A stretch of DNA of 53,664 bases from positions 1 through 53,664 of the forward strand of contig JANQLK010000038.1 of assembly GCA_028280615.1 (NCBI GenBank), read 5' to 3'. The stretch comes from Woeseiaceae bacterium. GTDB taxonomy: Bacteria > Pseudomonadota > Gammaproteobacteria > Steroidobacterales > Woeseiaceae. Below the pieces are notes generated by a model. It did not search any database and was not told the DNA's origin. It was given only the letters and a program-made list of their open reading frames with translations. Shown here piece after piece: positions 16,601 to 25,384 of the stretch; the first letter of the stretch is position 1, and each line of letters starts with the position of its first letter. The translations under genes and the position numbers were made by a program.

Positions 16601-19191
16601 CGGACTACGATGCCGAGATCGCCGCCATCTTCACGGAGGAATCCGCCGAACTGCTCGAAGCGACCGACGAAGCCTTCGCGAGCTGGTCGGCCGACCCGGC
16701 GGCGGAGTCCGCCGAGGAACTCAAGCGTCACCTGCACACGCTCAAGGGCGGTGCCCGCATGGCCGGCATCGCGGCCATGGGCGATCTGAGCCACGAAATC
16801 GAAACGCTGTTGGTTTCCGCCGCCGAGGGCCGTGTGAAGGCGAGCCCGAACGTCGTGGAACTGTTGCAGAAGAGCATCGACGAACTGCACCGCATGCGTG
16901 ACACCGTGATCGCCGGCAAGGCCGTCCCCGCGGCGACGAATCTCGAGCAGCGCATTCGACACGCCAACGCGGGCTTCGAGCTGGCCGACGATTCGCATGT
17001 CGAGGTCGCGCCGGTCGGCGATGGCGACTCGAGCGCCGACGATGCCGAGGCAACGCTGTTTACGGCCGAGCCCGAAGAAACGATAAGCATGGTCATCGTC
17101 GACACACCGCTGGACGACGAGCCCTCCGCCACGGTCGATGCGCCCCCGGTCGAGCCCGGGTCTCTTGAGCTCGCGGACGAGGCGAGCGACGTGACGGACG
17201 TCGAAGCCGAGCCTCGGGAGCCGCCCGGCATGCCCGCGGAGCCCCCGGTGGCACCCGAGCAGCCGTCAGCCGACGAGGTGTCCGCCGCGCCGCCCGAGGA
17301 AGCGCCGCCGGCGGTCGAGGCCGAGCCGGCGCTCGAGCTTGCCGCATCCCCGCCGGCCTCCGAGGGTAAGCCGGCGCGAGCCGAAGCACGCCAGGGATTC
17401 GCGCGCATCGATGCCGAGCTGCTCGAGAATCTCCTGAACGCCGCCGGTGAGATCAGCATCTATCATTCACGCCTGAGCCAGCAAATCAGTTCCTTCGAGT
17501 TCAACGTCGAGGAACTCGACCAGACCGTGCAGCGGCTACGCGAGCAGCTCCGCAAGCTCGAGATCGAAACCGAGAAACAGATCATGCACAGCCATCAGGA
17601 AACCCTGGTCGTGCAGGATTTCGACCCGCTGGAACTCGACCGCTATTCGAACATCCAGCAGCTGTCCCGCGCGCTCGCCGAGTCCACCAACGACGTCGGC
17701 AGCATCAAGGACCTGCTGGCCAACCTGACCACCGAGGCCGAGGGCCTGCTCGTGCAGCAGTCCCGGGTTACGGCCGAACTGCAGGACGGCCTCATGCGGA
17801 CCCGCATGGTACCGTTCGAGCGCCACGTCGGCCGCCTGACGCGGCTCGTCAGGCAGGCCGCGGACGAGGCCGGCAAGCGCGCGGAGCTGGCCGTCGAAGG
17901 CGCATCGGGCGAGCTCGACCGGCAGGTGCTCGACAAGATGCTGCCGCCGTTCGAGCATATGCTGCGCAATGCCGTCGTGCATGGCCTCGAGGCGGCCGAG
18001 GAGCGCCAGTCCAATGGCAAGCCTTCGGTCGGCCGGATCACGATACGACTGCATCGCGAAGGCTCGGAGATGGTCATCGACGTTGCCGATGACGGTCGCG
18101 GCCTCGACGTCGACGCCATTCGCCGCAAGGCCTACGAACGCGACCTGCTCAAACCGGACAGCAAGGTCACCGACGAAGAGATCATGGAGCTCATCCTCAC
18201 GCCCGGGTTCTCGACCGCTGCGGCCGTCACGCAGTCCGCCGGCCGCGGTGTCGGCATGGACGTCGTCGCCAACGAGGTCAAGAAACTTGGCGGTTCCTTG
18301 AGGATCTCATCGGTAACCGGCCAGGGAACGAATTTCACGGTGCGCCTGCCGTTCACGCTCGCGATCACGCAGGCGTTGATCGTGCGTACCGGCGACGAGG
18401 TCTATGCGCTGCCGCTGCCGTCGGTGGAGGGCGTTGCGCGCATCCCGCGCGCCGAGGTCGAAAGGCTGCTGAGCCAGCCCGAGCCCAGCTACCAGTACGG
18501 CGAGCAGTCCTACAAGTTCCGCCACCTCGGGATGTATCTGGGCGGTCAGGCGGCGAAGCTGCCGGACGACGAAGCGTATATCCCCGTGATCCTGGTCCGC
18601 GCGGGCGAGTACTCGGCCGCGTTGCTGACCGACGAGATGCTCGCGAGTCGCGAAATCGTCGTCAAGAGCGTGGGCCCCCAGCTGGCCGGTATCCGCGGCA
18701 TCGCGGGAGCGACGATCCTGGGCGACGGCCGCATCGTGCTGATTCTCGACATCAACGCGCTCGTGCGGACCGGCGCGCCCGTTGTCGAACTCAAGAAGGC
18801 CGCACCCACGCCAAGCGATGACAGGCCGCTCGCGCTCGTCGTCGACGACTCGATCACGGTGCGCCGCGTCACCGAGCGGTTCCTGGAACGCCACGGCATG
18901 CGTGCCATGACCGCGAAGGACGGTCTCGACGCCATCAGCGTCATGCAGGACGCCAGGCCGGACATCATCCTGCTGGATATCGAAATGCCGCGGATGGACG
19001 GCTACGAATTCGCATCGCACGTGCGCAACGACGATCGCGTCGCCGACGTGCCGATCATCATGATTACGTCCCGCGTCGGCGACAAGCATCGCGCCCGCGC
19101 GATCGAGCTCGGCGTCAACGACTACCTCGGCAAGCCGTACCAGGACGCGCAGCTGCTCGAAGCCATACGCCGGCAGCTCGACGAGAATTGA
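13690..19191 (+). CDS. chpA: Chemosensory hybrid histidine kinase ChpA (PilL)
   Basis: A 1833-aa CheA-type kinase of the twitching chemosensory system. The first ~620 residues are FimL-like and lack clear phosphorylatable Hpt histidines. Three Hpt domains follow with histidines H693 (FHTLKGSGRM), H842 (CHTLHGSANM) and H1016 (LHTLKGGARM). After an acidic Pro/Glu linker (about 1120-1235) come the dimerisation region, the ATPase domain with N-box HMLRNAVVHG (1423-1432), DDGRGLD and GRGVGMDVV, a CheW-like domain (about 1545-1690) and a C-terminal receiver (about 1714-1830) with D1763 and K1815. Pseudomonas ChpA is larger (~2470 aa) with more phosphotransfer domains. Confidence 0.96.
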   Translation: MTGDTAKSPPGTDGIDSPARALAIVSAELSETIRNAQLALEDCVDGRGGTTALNRTADLLHQARGALQITETYGAALLVEEMELSARYLAALRAGKGREDGLDALTRAMVQLPAYVERLLAGGRDIALVLLPILNDLRAARGQPLLSEGTLLLLNLSPEKKEQQSAARAGTGEDPVAVILKLRPKFQLALLGWIKGGETERYLDALAGIAAALEAAATREEMHRLWWVVGGVLEALKDGGLETSVALKRLLGQADRHLKQVIDEGIEVFDKHPVDDLMNNLLYYVARSTTAGERIAEIRRAFNLAELLPGDEQVEQAREALSAPSAKLMKTVGSAIKEDLGRVKDVLDIFVRTGMNKPSDLVQQLELLKKISDTLGVLGLGELRSDIDGEIDRLKNVVQRGGVASDTIILDIASTLLRVEDRLDQELVRATVPQAPREPEAEGEELPPAEAEDYQQVAESVMRECIINLARIKETVSQSLAADGPVQGLDSVPTLVRGIKAGLLMLNKTRAMEIIERIGQVVMLAARAGGASELTQRETDRLADAIVSIEYYMETVKAGRSEPWYMLDNAEACLAVLRGVIERLEQMPETSPPEPEPAAATSRMALADIEAAGIEAGQLSAEAPPAAPAAAARVELKSLNVVAPDAEHLDPELLELFIEEAKEEIATIDRRLPEWAEAPDDMELLITARRSFHTLKGSGRMVGAERIGEYCWSVENLLNRLINRTLVRTPPMVEFILEAAKAVAELVEQLEIGSSPKRDVELLMARANAFAEGDPNAAVLTPNPAAFARIDEQDALEMDPVLLDIFSKETSGHLSVIDDYLAACEGHSPPYDVTDKLYRACHTLHGSANMANVDRGVAVAGALNRFVRRVYDYGVGFEASGVEALEEASKAIVEIVNDINKPDRERTDFSELIEHLKQLAEAVQQPDHTQFEVGQTARSPALADPPEIAETAPATPPPADEELSGDEPAEPDYDAEIAAIFTEESAELLEATDEAFASWSADPAAESAEELKRHLHTLKGGARMAGIAAMGDLSHEIETLLVSAAEGRVKASPNVVELLQKSIDELHRMRDTVIAGKAVPAATNLEQRIRHANAGFELADDSHVEVAPVGDGDSSADDAEATLFTAEPEETISMVIVDTPLDDEPSATVDAPPVEPGSLELADEASDVTDVEAEPREPPGMPAEPPVAPEQPSADEVSAAPPEEAPPAVEAEPALELAASPPASEGKPARAEARQGFARIDAELLENLLNAAGEISIYHSRLSQQISSFEFNVEELDQTVQRLREQLRKLEIETEKQIMHSHQETLVVQDFDPLELDRYSNIQQLSRALAESTNDVGSIKDLLANLTTEAEGLLVQQSRVTAELQDGLMRTRMVPFERHVGRLTRLVRQAADEAGKRAELAVEGASGELDRQVLDKMLPPFEHMLRNAVVHGLEAAEERQSNGKPSVGRITIRLHREGSEMVIDVADDGRGLDVDAIRRKAYERDLLKPDSKVTDEEIMELILTPGFSTAAAVTQSAGRGVGMDVVANEVKKLGGSLRISSVTGQGTNFTVRLPFTLAITQALIVRTGDEVYALPLPSVEGVARIPRAEVERLLSQPEPSYQYGEQSYKFRHLGMYLGGQAAKLPDDEAYIPVILVRAGEYSAALLTDEMLASREIVVKSVGPQLAGIRGIAGATILGDGRIVLILDINALVRTGAPVVELKKAAPTPSDDRPLALVVDDSITVRRVTERFLERHGMRAMTAKDGLDAISVMQDARPDIILLDIEMPRMDGYEFASHVRNDDRVADVPIIMITSRVGDKHRARAIELGVNDYLGKPYQDAQLLEAIRRQLDEN

Positions 19192-19192
19192 A

Positions 19193-19663
19193 TTGACCGA
19201 AGCCGAACAAGAACTGTACAGCCTGCTCGTGCCGCTCGTCGGCGACCGGCTCATCGTGCCGCGCGCCTGCGTGGCCGAGGTCGTACGTTTCAGTCGCCCG
19301 GAGGGCCGCGAGGGTTCGCATGGCTGGCTGTCGGGCACGATCGGCTGGAACGGCCGCGAGCTGCCGGTCGTGTCCTTCGAGGGCACGCTCGGCAAGGAGA
19401 CGCCGGCCGTCACGGGACGGACCCGCGTCGTGGTATTCCTGGCCAGCACCGGTCAGCTCAAGACGGGCTATTTCGGCGTGCTCACCCAGGGCTTTCCGCA
19501 GCTCGTCCGCGTCAATCGGGACGTGCTCAGGCTCGAGGCGACCGACGGCTGGCCCGACGAGGCGCCCGTGTTGTGCCGCGTGAAGATGATCAACGAGTTC
19601 CCCCTGATCCCGGACCTCGAGAAGCTGGAACTCATGCTGGCGCGCGAGGCGACCGGCGACTGA
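19193..19663 (+). CDS. CheW-like protein, ChpC type
   Basis: A 156-aa CheW-domain protein, one base after the chpA stop. It begins with a TTG at 19193, whose first codons give TEAEQELYSLLVPLVGDRLIVP; no better start is seen upstream. Family features are LIVPRACVAEVVRF, the LSGTIGWNGRELPVVSFE segment and a final strand region. In Pseudomonas chpC follows the methylesterase gene chpB; here chpB is absent. It likely links additional receptors to ChpA or replaces PilI. It ends 4 bp from convergent rsmE. Confidence 0.85.
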   Translation: MTEAEQELYSLLVPLVGDRLIVPRACVAEVVRFSRPEGREGSHGWLSGTIGWNGRELPVVSFEGTLGKETPAVTGRTRVVVFLASTGQLKTGYFGVLTQGFPQLVRVNRDVLRLEATDGWPDEAPVLCRVKMINEFPLIPDLEKLELMLAREATGD

Positions 19664-19667
19664 CTGA

Positions 19668-20405
19668 CTACGGCGCCAGGTCGCCCCATAGCGACTGGGC
19701 AACGGCAATGGCCGCGATCGCCGCGGTCTCGGTTCGCAAGGTACGCGGGCCGAGCGAGACGCCGTCGAAGCCCGCCACGAGCGCGTCCTCGCACTCGCGC
19801 TCGCTGAGCCCGCCTTCGGGCCCGACCAGGATGCAGAGCCGGTCGCCGGGATGGGCGAGCGACGTCATCGCAGCGGCAGCGCTCGGCACGAGCAGCAGGC
19901 TTCTCTGTCCGCTGCGAGCGGACTCGCCGTACCACGTGTTGAGCGGCAGGGGCGCATCGATTACGGGCACGCGTGCACGTCCCGACTGCTCGCAGGCGCT
20001 GACGGCCACGGCCTGCCAGTGTGCCCTGCGGCGCTCCGCGCGCTTGCCGTCCAGCTTGACCATGCCGTGCTGCGCGATGACCGGGGTGATCCGGCTGACG
20101 CCCAGCTCGGTCGCTTTTTGTACGATCGTGTCCATGCGTTCGCCGCGCGAGACGCCCTGTACGAGGTGCACGTCGAGCGGAGGTTCGGGCACGGGTTCGA
20201 GCGCGGCATCCACGCTGAGCGTGACCGTGTCGCGGGAGAAGCCGTCGACGGTCGCGAGCCACTCGTTGCCGTCGCCGTTGAATACGGCGACCGCGTCGCC
20301 CGGCCTGAGCCGCAGGGCACGGCCCAAGTATCTCGCCGCTTCGCCGTCCAGCGTGAGACCGGCGCCGTTGCCGAGCGCCTCCGAAACAAATAGCCTCGTC
20401 TTCAT
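19668..20405 (-). CDS. rsmE: 16S rRNA m3U1498 methyltransferase RsmE
   Basis: SPOUT-class enzyme that methylates U1498 of 16S rRNA using SAM. From the ATG at 20405 it has 245 residues, the family size. It begins with the PUA-like domain MKTRLFVSEAL and RALRLRPGDAVAVFNGDG. The C-terminal SPOUT domain has LVPSAAAAMTSL, ILVGPEGGLSERE and LGPRTLRTETAAIAA, the knotted SAM site. The open frame continues upstream to 20933 but runs antisense to ampD. It is divergent from ampD and convergent with the ChpC-like gene. Confidence 0.96.
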   Translation of the reverse strand: MKTRLFVSEALGNGAGLTLDGEAARYLGRALRLRPGDAVAVFNGDGNEWLATVDGFSRDTVTLSVDAALEPVPEPPLDVHLVQGVSRGERMDTIVQKATELGVSRITPVIAQHGMVKLDGKRAERRRAHWQAVAVSACEQSGRARVPVIDAPLPLNTWYGESARSGQRSLLLVPSAAAAMTSLAHPGDRLCILVGPEGGLSERECEDALVAGFDGVSLGPRTLRTETAAIAAIAVAQSLWGDLAP

Positions 20406-20453
20406 GACCTCGAAATCATGCCTGAACTCGGGCGCCCGTGCCCGCAAGCGCCA

Positions 20454-21011
20454 ATGTCCGGCTGGCGAGTAGACCCGGCCGGCGAGATACTCGAGCCGGC
20501 GCGCCAGTGCCCGAGTCCGAACTGCGATGAGCGGCCGCCGGGCACGGCGGTCGACGTCGTCGTTCTGCACGGCATCAGCCTGCCGCCCGGCGAGTTCGGG
20601 GGCGGCGAGATAGAGGCACTGTTCACCAATACGCTCGACTGGGACGCGCATCCCTACTTCGGCGCGATACGCGGCATCCAGGTGTCCGCGCATCTGCTCA
20701 TTCGCCGCGACGGCGAGGTGCTGCAGTTCGTGCCGTTTTCGAGGCGTGCCTGGCATGCCGGCGAATCGACGTTTCGCGGCCGTCGGCGCCTGAACGACAA
20801 CGCAATCGGCATCGAGCTCGAGGGGGAGGACGAGACACCCTACGACGATCGCCAGTACGCCGCGCTCGCCGAGGTGCTCAAGGCACTGTTCGCGAGCTAC
20901 CCCCTGCTGTCGCCACGCACGCTTGCTGCGCATTCGGACATCGCGCCCGGCCGAAAAACGGATCCCGGTCCTGCTTTCGACTGGCTGCGGCTGTATGATT
21001 TGCTCGTATGA
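20454..21011 (+). CDS. ampD: 1,6-anhydro-N-acetylmuramyl-L-alanine amidase AmpD
   Basis: Cytoplasmic zinc amidase that removes peptides from anhydromuropeptides during cell wall recycling. I place the start at 20454 (MSGWRVDPAGE, aligning with GW near the E. coli start), giving 185 aa; an ATG at 20418 would add 12 residues. Zinc-ligand histidines are visible in VVLHGISLPPGEFGG and AAHSDIAPGRKTDPGPAFDW. The ATGA overlap with ampE indicates an operon. AnmK, also of the recycling pathway, is encoded at 47.7 kb. Confidence 0.94.
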   Translation: MSGWRVDPAGEILEPARQCPSPNCDERPPGTAVDVVVLHGISLPPGEFGGGEIEALFTNTLDWDAHPYFGAIRGIQVSAHLLIRRDGEVLQFVPFSRRAWHAGESTFRGRRRLNDNAIGIELEGEDETPYDDRQYAALAEVLKALFASYPLLSPRTLAAHSDIAPGRKTDPGPAFDWLRLYDLLV

Positions 21012-21928
21012 ACCTGATTGCGCTACTCGTGGGTCTGGCGATCGAGCGGCTCGCCACGCAGATCTTCCACTGGCGGCGTATGCGCTGGATGGACCGGCTG
21101 ATCGACGCCGGCTTCTCCCGGGCGTCGCGCCATTCCGATCTTCCGCCGCGCGTAGCCGTCGCGCTGCTCAGCATCCTGCTCGCATTGCCGGTCCTGGTCG
21201 TCATTCTCATGCTCGGCGATTCGCTGCTCGGCTTTCCCTACCTGTTCCTGGCCATCGTCGTGCTGTTTTTTTCGCTGGGCCCGAACGACATCGGCGAAGA
21301 CATAGGCCGCTACTGCACGGCGCTCGAAGAGGACGATGAGGAGCGCCTCGGGCAGACCGTGCGCACGCTCGTCGAGTACGAACCGCCTGAGCGGCTGCTC
21401 GATCGCATCCACTGTGTCGAGCAGGCCGTGTTCGTTCAGGCCAACAACCGGCTGTTCGCCGTGATCTTCTGGTTCGTCGCGCTGGGTCCGTTCGGCCCGC
21501 TCGGCGCATGGCTGTATCGTGTTACCGACCTGATCCGCCGGCGTGCCGTGTTCACGGCCGGGCGCGCCGGGGAAAACGGCACCGATATCGGCGCGCTTAA
21601 GGACGCAGCGGTCGTCCTGCATGGCTGGCTGGCGTGGATACCGGCGAGATTGACGGCGATCGGCTACGGCGTGGCCGGGCATCTCGACGCGGCGCTCGCG
21701 GCCTGGCGCGCACCCGCGGATGCCGAGCCCCGGTCCGGACCGGAGGCGAGCGAGAATCTGCTCGCGCGCGTCGGCGTGGCGTCGCTGGCGCTGCCCGAGT
21801 TCGAGGATGAGAGCCTGTCGGCACGCGGCGTTCGCGGCGCAACGGCCGCAAACCATCTCGTCTTCCGCCTGCTCATGATCTGGGCCGTCGTCATTTCGGC
21901 AATGACGCTGTATGGCTGGTCGATGTGA
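21008..21928 (+). CDS. ampE: AmpE-like inner membrane protein
   Basis: A 306-aa integral membrane protein with an N-terminal helix (MNLIALLVGLAIERL), a conserved HWRRMRWMDRL segment, strongly hydrophobic stretches near residues 56-95 and 147-170, and a C-terminal helix (FRLLMIWAVVISAMTLYG). AmpE accompanies AmpD in many gammaproteobacteria and is thought to be a sensor or regulator in the inner membrane; its activity is unknown. The start codon overlaps the ampD stop (ATGA). Confidence 0.9.
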   Translation: MNLIALLVGLAIERLATQIFHWRRMRWMDRLIDAGFSRASRHSDLPPRVAVALLSILLALPVLVVILMLGDSLLGFPYLFLAIVVLFFSLGPNDIGEDIGRYCTALEEDDEERLGQTVRTLVEYEPPERLLDRIHCVEQAVFVQANNRLFAVIFWFVALGPFGPLGAWLYRVTDLIRRRAVFTAGRAGENGTDIGALKDAAVVLHGWLAWIPARLTAIGYGVAGHLDAALAAWRAPADAEPRSGPEASENLLARVGVASLALPEFEDESLSARGVRGATAANHLVFRLLMIWAVVISAMTLYGWSM

Positions 21929-21960
21929 ACCCATGCGATCATCCCGCGAATCGGTGACGG

Positions 21961-22848
21961 ATGCGGGTTAGCGTATTGCTGCTGCTGGCCTTCGGGTTTG
22001 CGGCGGCCTGCTCGGACCCGCCGGCACCCCGGGGCGACCAGACCGAAGCCGCGGCTCAGGAGATTCGGCTCATCGCCCTCGCGCCGCACCTGGCCGAGCT
22101 CGTCTTCGCAGCCGGCGCGGGCGACCGCCTCGTCGGTGTCAGCGCGTTTTCGGACTACCCGCCGGCCGTGGGCGAACTGCCCGTCGTCGGCGACGCGTTT
22201 ACGGTCGACCTGGAGAGCCTCGCGCTGCTTCGTCCGAGCATCATCCTTGCCTGGGAGAGCGGCACGCCGGTACGCGTCGTAGACGAGCTTCGCGAGCGCG
22301 GCTATCGCGTCGAGGTCCTTCGAACCCGCGGGCTGGCCGACATCGCACCGGCGCTGGAACGCATCGGCTCGTTAGCGGGCGTCGTCCAGGCCTCGGCCGA
22401 AGCCGGCCGCGACTTCGACGCCGCGCTCGTCGAGCTTCGCGAACGTTACGCCGACCAGCCGCCGATCACGGTCTTCTATCAGATCGCTTCGCGGCCGCTG
22501 TATACGGTTTCGGACGGGCACTTCATCGATGACGCGCTGGCGATCTGTGGCGGCGTGAACGTTTTCTCGGAGCTCGAGGAGCTGGCGCCGGCGGTCAGTG
22601 CCGAGGCCGTGGTCGCGCGCGATCCGGAGGTAATCCTCGCAGGCGCTTACGGCGGCGATCCGTTCACCGACTGGCAGCGCTGGCCGTCGCTAAGGTTCAA
22701 CCGCTACGCCAATCGCTTTACTCTGCCGGCCGACGAGGTGGGCCGTGCAACACCACGACTCGTCGCGGGCGTCGCGGCGACGTGCCGTGCGCTCGCCGAA
22801 GGCCGCCGAAATCGCGAAGCCGCGAGCAAACCGGGCTCATCCCCGTAA
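21961..22848 (+). CDS. btuF: BtuF-like cobalamin-binding lipoprotein
   Basis: A 295-aa class III periplasmic binding protein. A lipoprotein signal ends at C17 (FGFAAAC), so it is probably tethered rather than freely periplasmic. The core shows IRLIALAPHLAELVFAAGAG, VVGDAFTVDLESLALLRPSIILAW and the DGHFIDDALAICGGVNVF segment typical of BtuF and helical-backbone metallophore receptors. B12 specificity is inferred from the PduO-type gene and riboswitch-controlled btuB next door. It lies 32 bp downstream of ampE and convergent with the adenosyltransferase gene. Confidence 0.82.
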   Translation: MRVSVLLLLAFGFAAACSDPPAPRGDQTEAAAQEIRLIALAPHLAELVFAAGAGDRLVGVSAFSDYPPAVGELPVVGDAFTVDLESLALLRPSIILAWESGTPVRVVDELRERGYRVEVLRTRGLADIAPALERIGSLAGVVQASAEAGRDFDAALVELRERYADQPPITVFYQIASRPLYTVSDGHFIDDALAICGGVNVFSELEELAPAVSAEAVVARDPEVILAGAYGGDPFTDWQRWPSLRFNRYANRFTLPADEVGRATPRLVAGVAATCRALAEGRRNREAASKPGSSP

Positions 22849-22889
22849 ACGACCGGCCGACCCGGACCGGCGCCGGTTGACCGGGGCGC

Positions 22890-23438
22890 TCAGCGGTCGC
22901 GTTTCCACAGTACCTCGCTGCCGCCTTCGACTCTCGACAGCACGCGCGCGACGACGAACAGCAGGTCCGACAGCCGGTTCAGGTAGCGGCCGGCCTCGGG
23001 GCGAACGTCTTCCTCGCTCGCAAGCGTGGCGACCCGCCGCTCCGCGCGGCGCACGATGGTACGCGCAAGGTGACACTGGGCGGCGGTCATGCCGCCGCCC
23101 GGCAGGATGAAGTCATCGAGCGCGGGAAGGTCGGCGTTGAAGCCGTCGAGATCGGCCTCGAGCCGGTCGATGAAGTCCTGGGTAATGGCCTCGTGCCCCG
23201 GAATACAGAGTTCGCCGCCGAGCTCGAACAAGTCGTGCTGCACGGCCTCCAGGCAGGCGCGCACGGCCTCGGGTACGGCCGCGCCCGCCAGTACGACGCC
23301 GATGGCACTGTTGGCCTCGTCGACGGTGCCGTAGGCTTCGACGCGCGCGCTGTCCTTCGCGGTCCTCGTGCCGTCGCCGAGTCCGGTCGTGCCGTCATCG
23401 CCGGTTCGCGTGTAGATTTTGCTGAGTCGTTTTCCCAT
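22890..23438 (-). CDS. PduO-type cob(I)alamin adenosyltransferase
   Basis: Transfers the adenosyl group of ATP to cob(I)alamin to make coenzyme B12. The 182-aa protein has the PduO-type N-terminus KIYTRTGDDGTTGLGDG, the AYGTVDEANSAIG segment, and the later RTIVRRAERRVATL and YLNRLSDLLFVVAR helices. I choose the ATG at 23438, with AGGA 8 bases upstream; a TTG six bases earlier is an alternative. It lies immediately downstream of btuB (10 bp), so it is probably on the riboswitch-controlled transcript. Confidence 0.93.
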   Translation of the reverse strand: MGKRLSKIYTRTGDDGTTGLGDGTRTAKDSARVEAYGTVDEANSAIGVVLAGAAVPEAVRACLEAVQHDLFELGGELCIPGHEAITQDFIDRLEADLDGFNADLPALDDFILPGGGMTAAQCHLARTIVRRAERRVATLASEEDVRPEAGRYLNRLSDLLFVVARVLSRVEGGSEVLWKRDR

Positions 23439-23448
23439 CGCCAAGTTC

Positions 23449-25224
23449 CTAACGCAGACTGTAGTTTAGATCGACGAACGCGCTGCGTTCCTGCATACGA
23501 AAGTTTGCGGCGGTCTGGTAGTCCTCGTCGAGAACATTCTCGATGCGCGCGGTCAGCTGCCAGCGCTTGCCGAGTGCAAACTGGCCGGTCAGGTTGGCGA
23601 CAACGTAGCCGTCGAGCGTGACGTCGCCGAAATCCTCGCGATCGCCGCTCAGGAGCATCGACACGCCGAGCCGGTGTTCGCCCAAGTTCTTCGTCAGGCT
23701 CACCGTCGCGCTCTCCTCGGCGCGCCGCCACAGACGATCCCCGGTGGTCGCGTTGTCCGCCGACTGGCGCACGAGGTCGGTGCGGAACGTGAACGATTCG
23801 CCGCGGTATTCGTAGCCCAGCGACGCACCGCGAATCTCCGCCTTGTCGATATTCCTGAGCGTGAAGGTCTCGAAATCGAATTCGATCAGGTCGTCGATGT
23901 CGTTGGCGTAGACTTCGAGTTCCACGCGGTGCCGGTTGCCGCCCGAATAGCGAAGACTCAGGTTGGCGCTGTCGGACAGCTCGGGGTCCAGGTCCGGGTT
24001 GCCGCCGAATCCGAAACGGTCGGTCGCATCGGGCGCACGGAACGCGCGGCCGATGCCGCCGTTGAGCGTCCAGGCGTCGCCCAGGTCGTAGGCATACTCG
24101 GCGTTCCAGGTGGTCTGGTTGCCGAAGGTTTCGTGGTCGGTCAGACGGACCGCGACGAACGCCCGGTGGCGGTCGAATTCGATCTGGTCCTGCACGAAGA
24201 CCGCGCGTACGTCGGTGTCCTCGTCGAATCCCGAGCCGAACGACACGGACTCCGCATTCTCGCCGAACAGGAACACGCCGCCCGTGAGCGTATGCCGGTC
24301 GAATGCGTGGCTGTACTGCCAGTCGAGCGTCTGGCGCGTCGAGGTCACGAAATTGGGCGACTGGCTTTGCTGAACGTCGTCCTCAATATGCGACAGGATC
24401 AGCGTTCCGCTGCCGCGTTCGCCGAACGTCGAGTCGAGCTGCACGGCCGTGGCCGAGTTGCGGTAGTCCTGGTCGACGGGCGCGAGGAAGAAGTCCAGGT
24501 ATTCGACGTTGCCTTCGGCCTGCCAATGCCGGGCGCCGAGCGTATGCGCGCCGAACGTCGTCTGAGCCTTGAGATTGATCGACAGGTTGTCGTAGCCGCG
24601 ATCGACGTCGGAATCGATGCGCGGCGGAAAGCCGTCGGTTTGCTGGTAGTTGATCGTTGCGCCGAACTCGGCCGGTCCGCTACGCGTACCGCCGGACAGG
24701 TGCCCGGCTCGCGTACCGAAACTCCCGGTCTCGATGCCGGCGTCGAGATAGTCGTCGTCGGCCCGGCGGGTAATGATGTTGATGACGCCGCCGATGGCGT
24801 CCGTGCCGAACAGCGCCGAGCGCGCGCCCTTGACGATTTCCACGCGCTCGATGATCTCGGGCGCGATGTTCTGGATCGAGGCGCCGCCCAGCGTGCCCGG
24901 ATTGATGCGCACGCCGTCGACCATGACGAGCGTGTGATTGCTTTCCGTGCCGCGGATGAACACCGAGGCAACCTGACCCGGGCCGCCGTTTCGGCCGATG
25001 TCCAGACCGGCCTCGAAGCGCAGGAGCTCCGCCAGGTCGGTCGCGAGCGACAGCTCGATATCGTCGCGCGTGATCACGTGCACGGGCACGATGGCGTCCT
25101 CGAGCGCGATCTCGTTGCGCGTCGCCGTGACGATGATTGTGTCCCGCACCGCCAGATCGGCCGACGCAGTCGTGACATACAGCAAGCAGACGCTGACTGC
25201 GCCCAGAAGGTGTGAATGGTTCAT
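23449..25224 (-). CDS. btuB: TonB-dependent vitamin B12 receptor BtuB
   Basis: Outer-membrane barrel that imports cobalamin, energised by TonB. From the ATG at 25224 (GGGGAG 5 bases upstream) it has 591 aa. A signal peptide (about 1-22) is followed by a TonB box-like DTIIVTATRNE, a plug domain (about 40-150; VSVFIRGTESNHTLVMVDGVRI) and a barrel of beta strands ending in ERSAFVDLNYSLR, with a C-terminal aromatic-position residue as in outer-membrane proteins. It lies downstream of a cobalamin riboswitch, the strongest evidence for B12 as ligand. Confidence 0.93.
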   Translation of the reverse strand: MNHSHLLGAVSVCLLYVTTASADLAVRDTIIVTATRNEIALEDAIVPVHVITRDDIELSLATDLAELLRFEAGLDIGRNGGPGQVASVFIRGTESNHTLVMVDGVRINPGTLGGASIQNIAPEIIERVEIVKGARSALFGTDAIGGVINIITRRADDDYLDAGIETGSFGTRAGHLSGGTRSGPAEFGATINYQQTDGFPPRIDSDVDRGYDNLSINLKAQTTFGAHTLGARHWQAEGNVEYLDFFLAPVDQDYRNSATAVQLDSTFGERGSGTLILSHIEDDVQQSQSPNFVTSTRQTLDWQYSHAFDRHTLTGGVFLFGENAESVSFGSGFDEDTDVRAVFVQDQIEFDRHRAFVAVRLTDHETFGNQTTWNAEYAYDLGDAWTLNGGIGRAFRAPDATDRFGFGGNPDLDPELSDSANLSLRYSGGNRHRVELEVYANDIDDLIEFDFETFTLRNIDKAEIRGASLGYEYRGESFTFRTDLVRQSADNATTGDRLWRRAEESATVSLTKNLGEHRLGVSMLLSGDREDFGDVTLDGYVVANLTGQFALGKRWQLTARIENVLDEDYQTAANFRMQERSAFVDLNYSLR

Positions 25225-25263
25225 GTTGACTCCCCAATGCGTGCCGCCCGCACGCGAACACGA

Positions 25264-25305
25264 AACGTCGCCGTTTCGCAGACAACGTCGCCGTTTCGCA
25301 GACAA
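25264..25305. repeat. Tandem 20-bp duplication in the btuB leader
   Basis: Bases 25264-25283 are repeated exactly at 25284-25303, and the next two bases continue the match. Each copy contains CGTTTCG. With the CGAAACG at 25261-25267 the first copy can form a 7-bp stem with a 4-base loop (25261-25278). The repeat lies between the riboswitch and the btuB start, about 40-80 bases before the ATG. Confidence 0.9.
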
Positions 25306-25384
25306 TGAGCGGGAGATGGGGAGATTCAGGGAGACGTGGTCGTTATATCGCCCGAACCTGCGCCCGCCGCGCCGCTCGCTCCAC

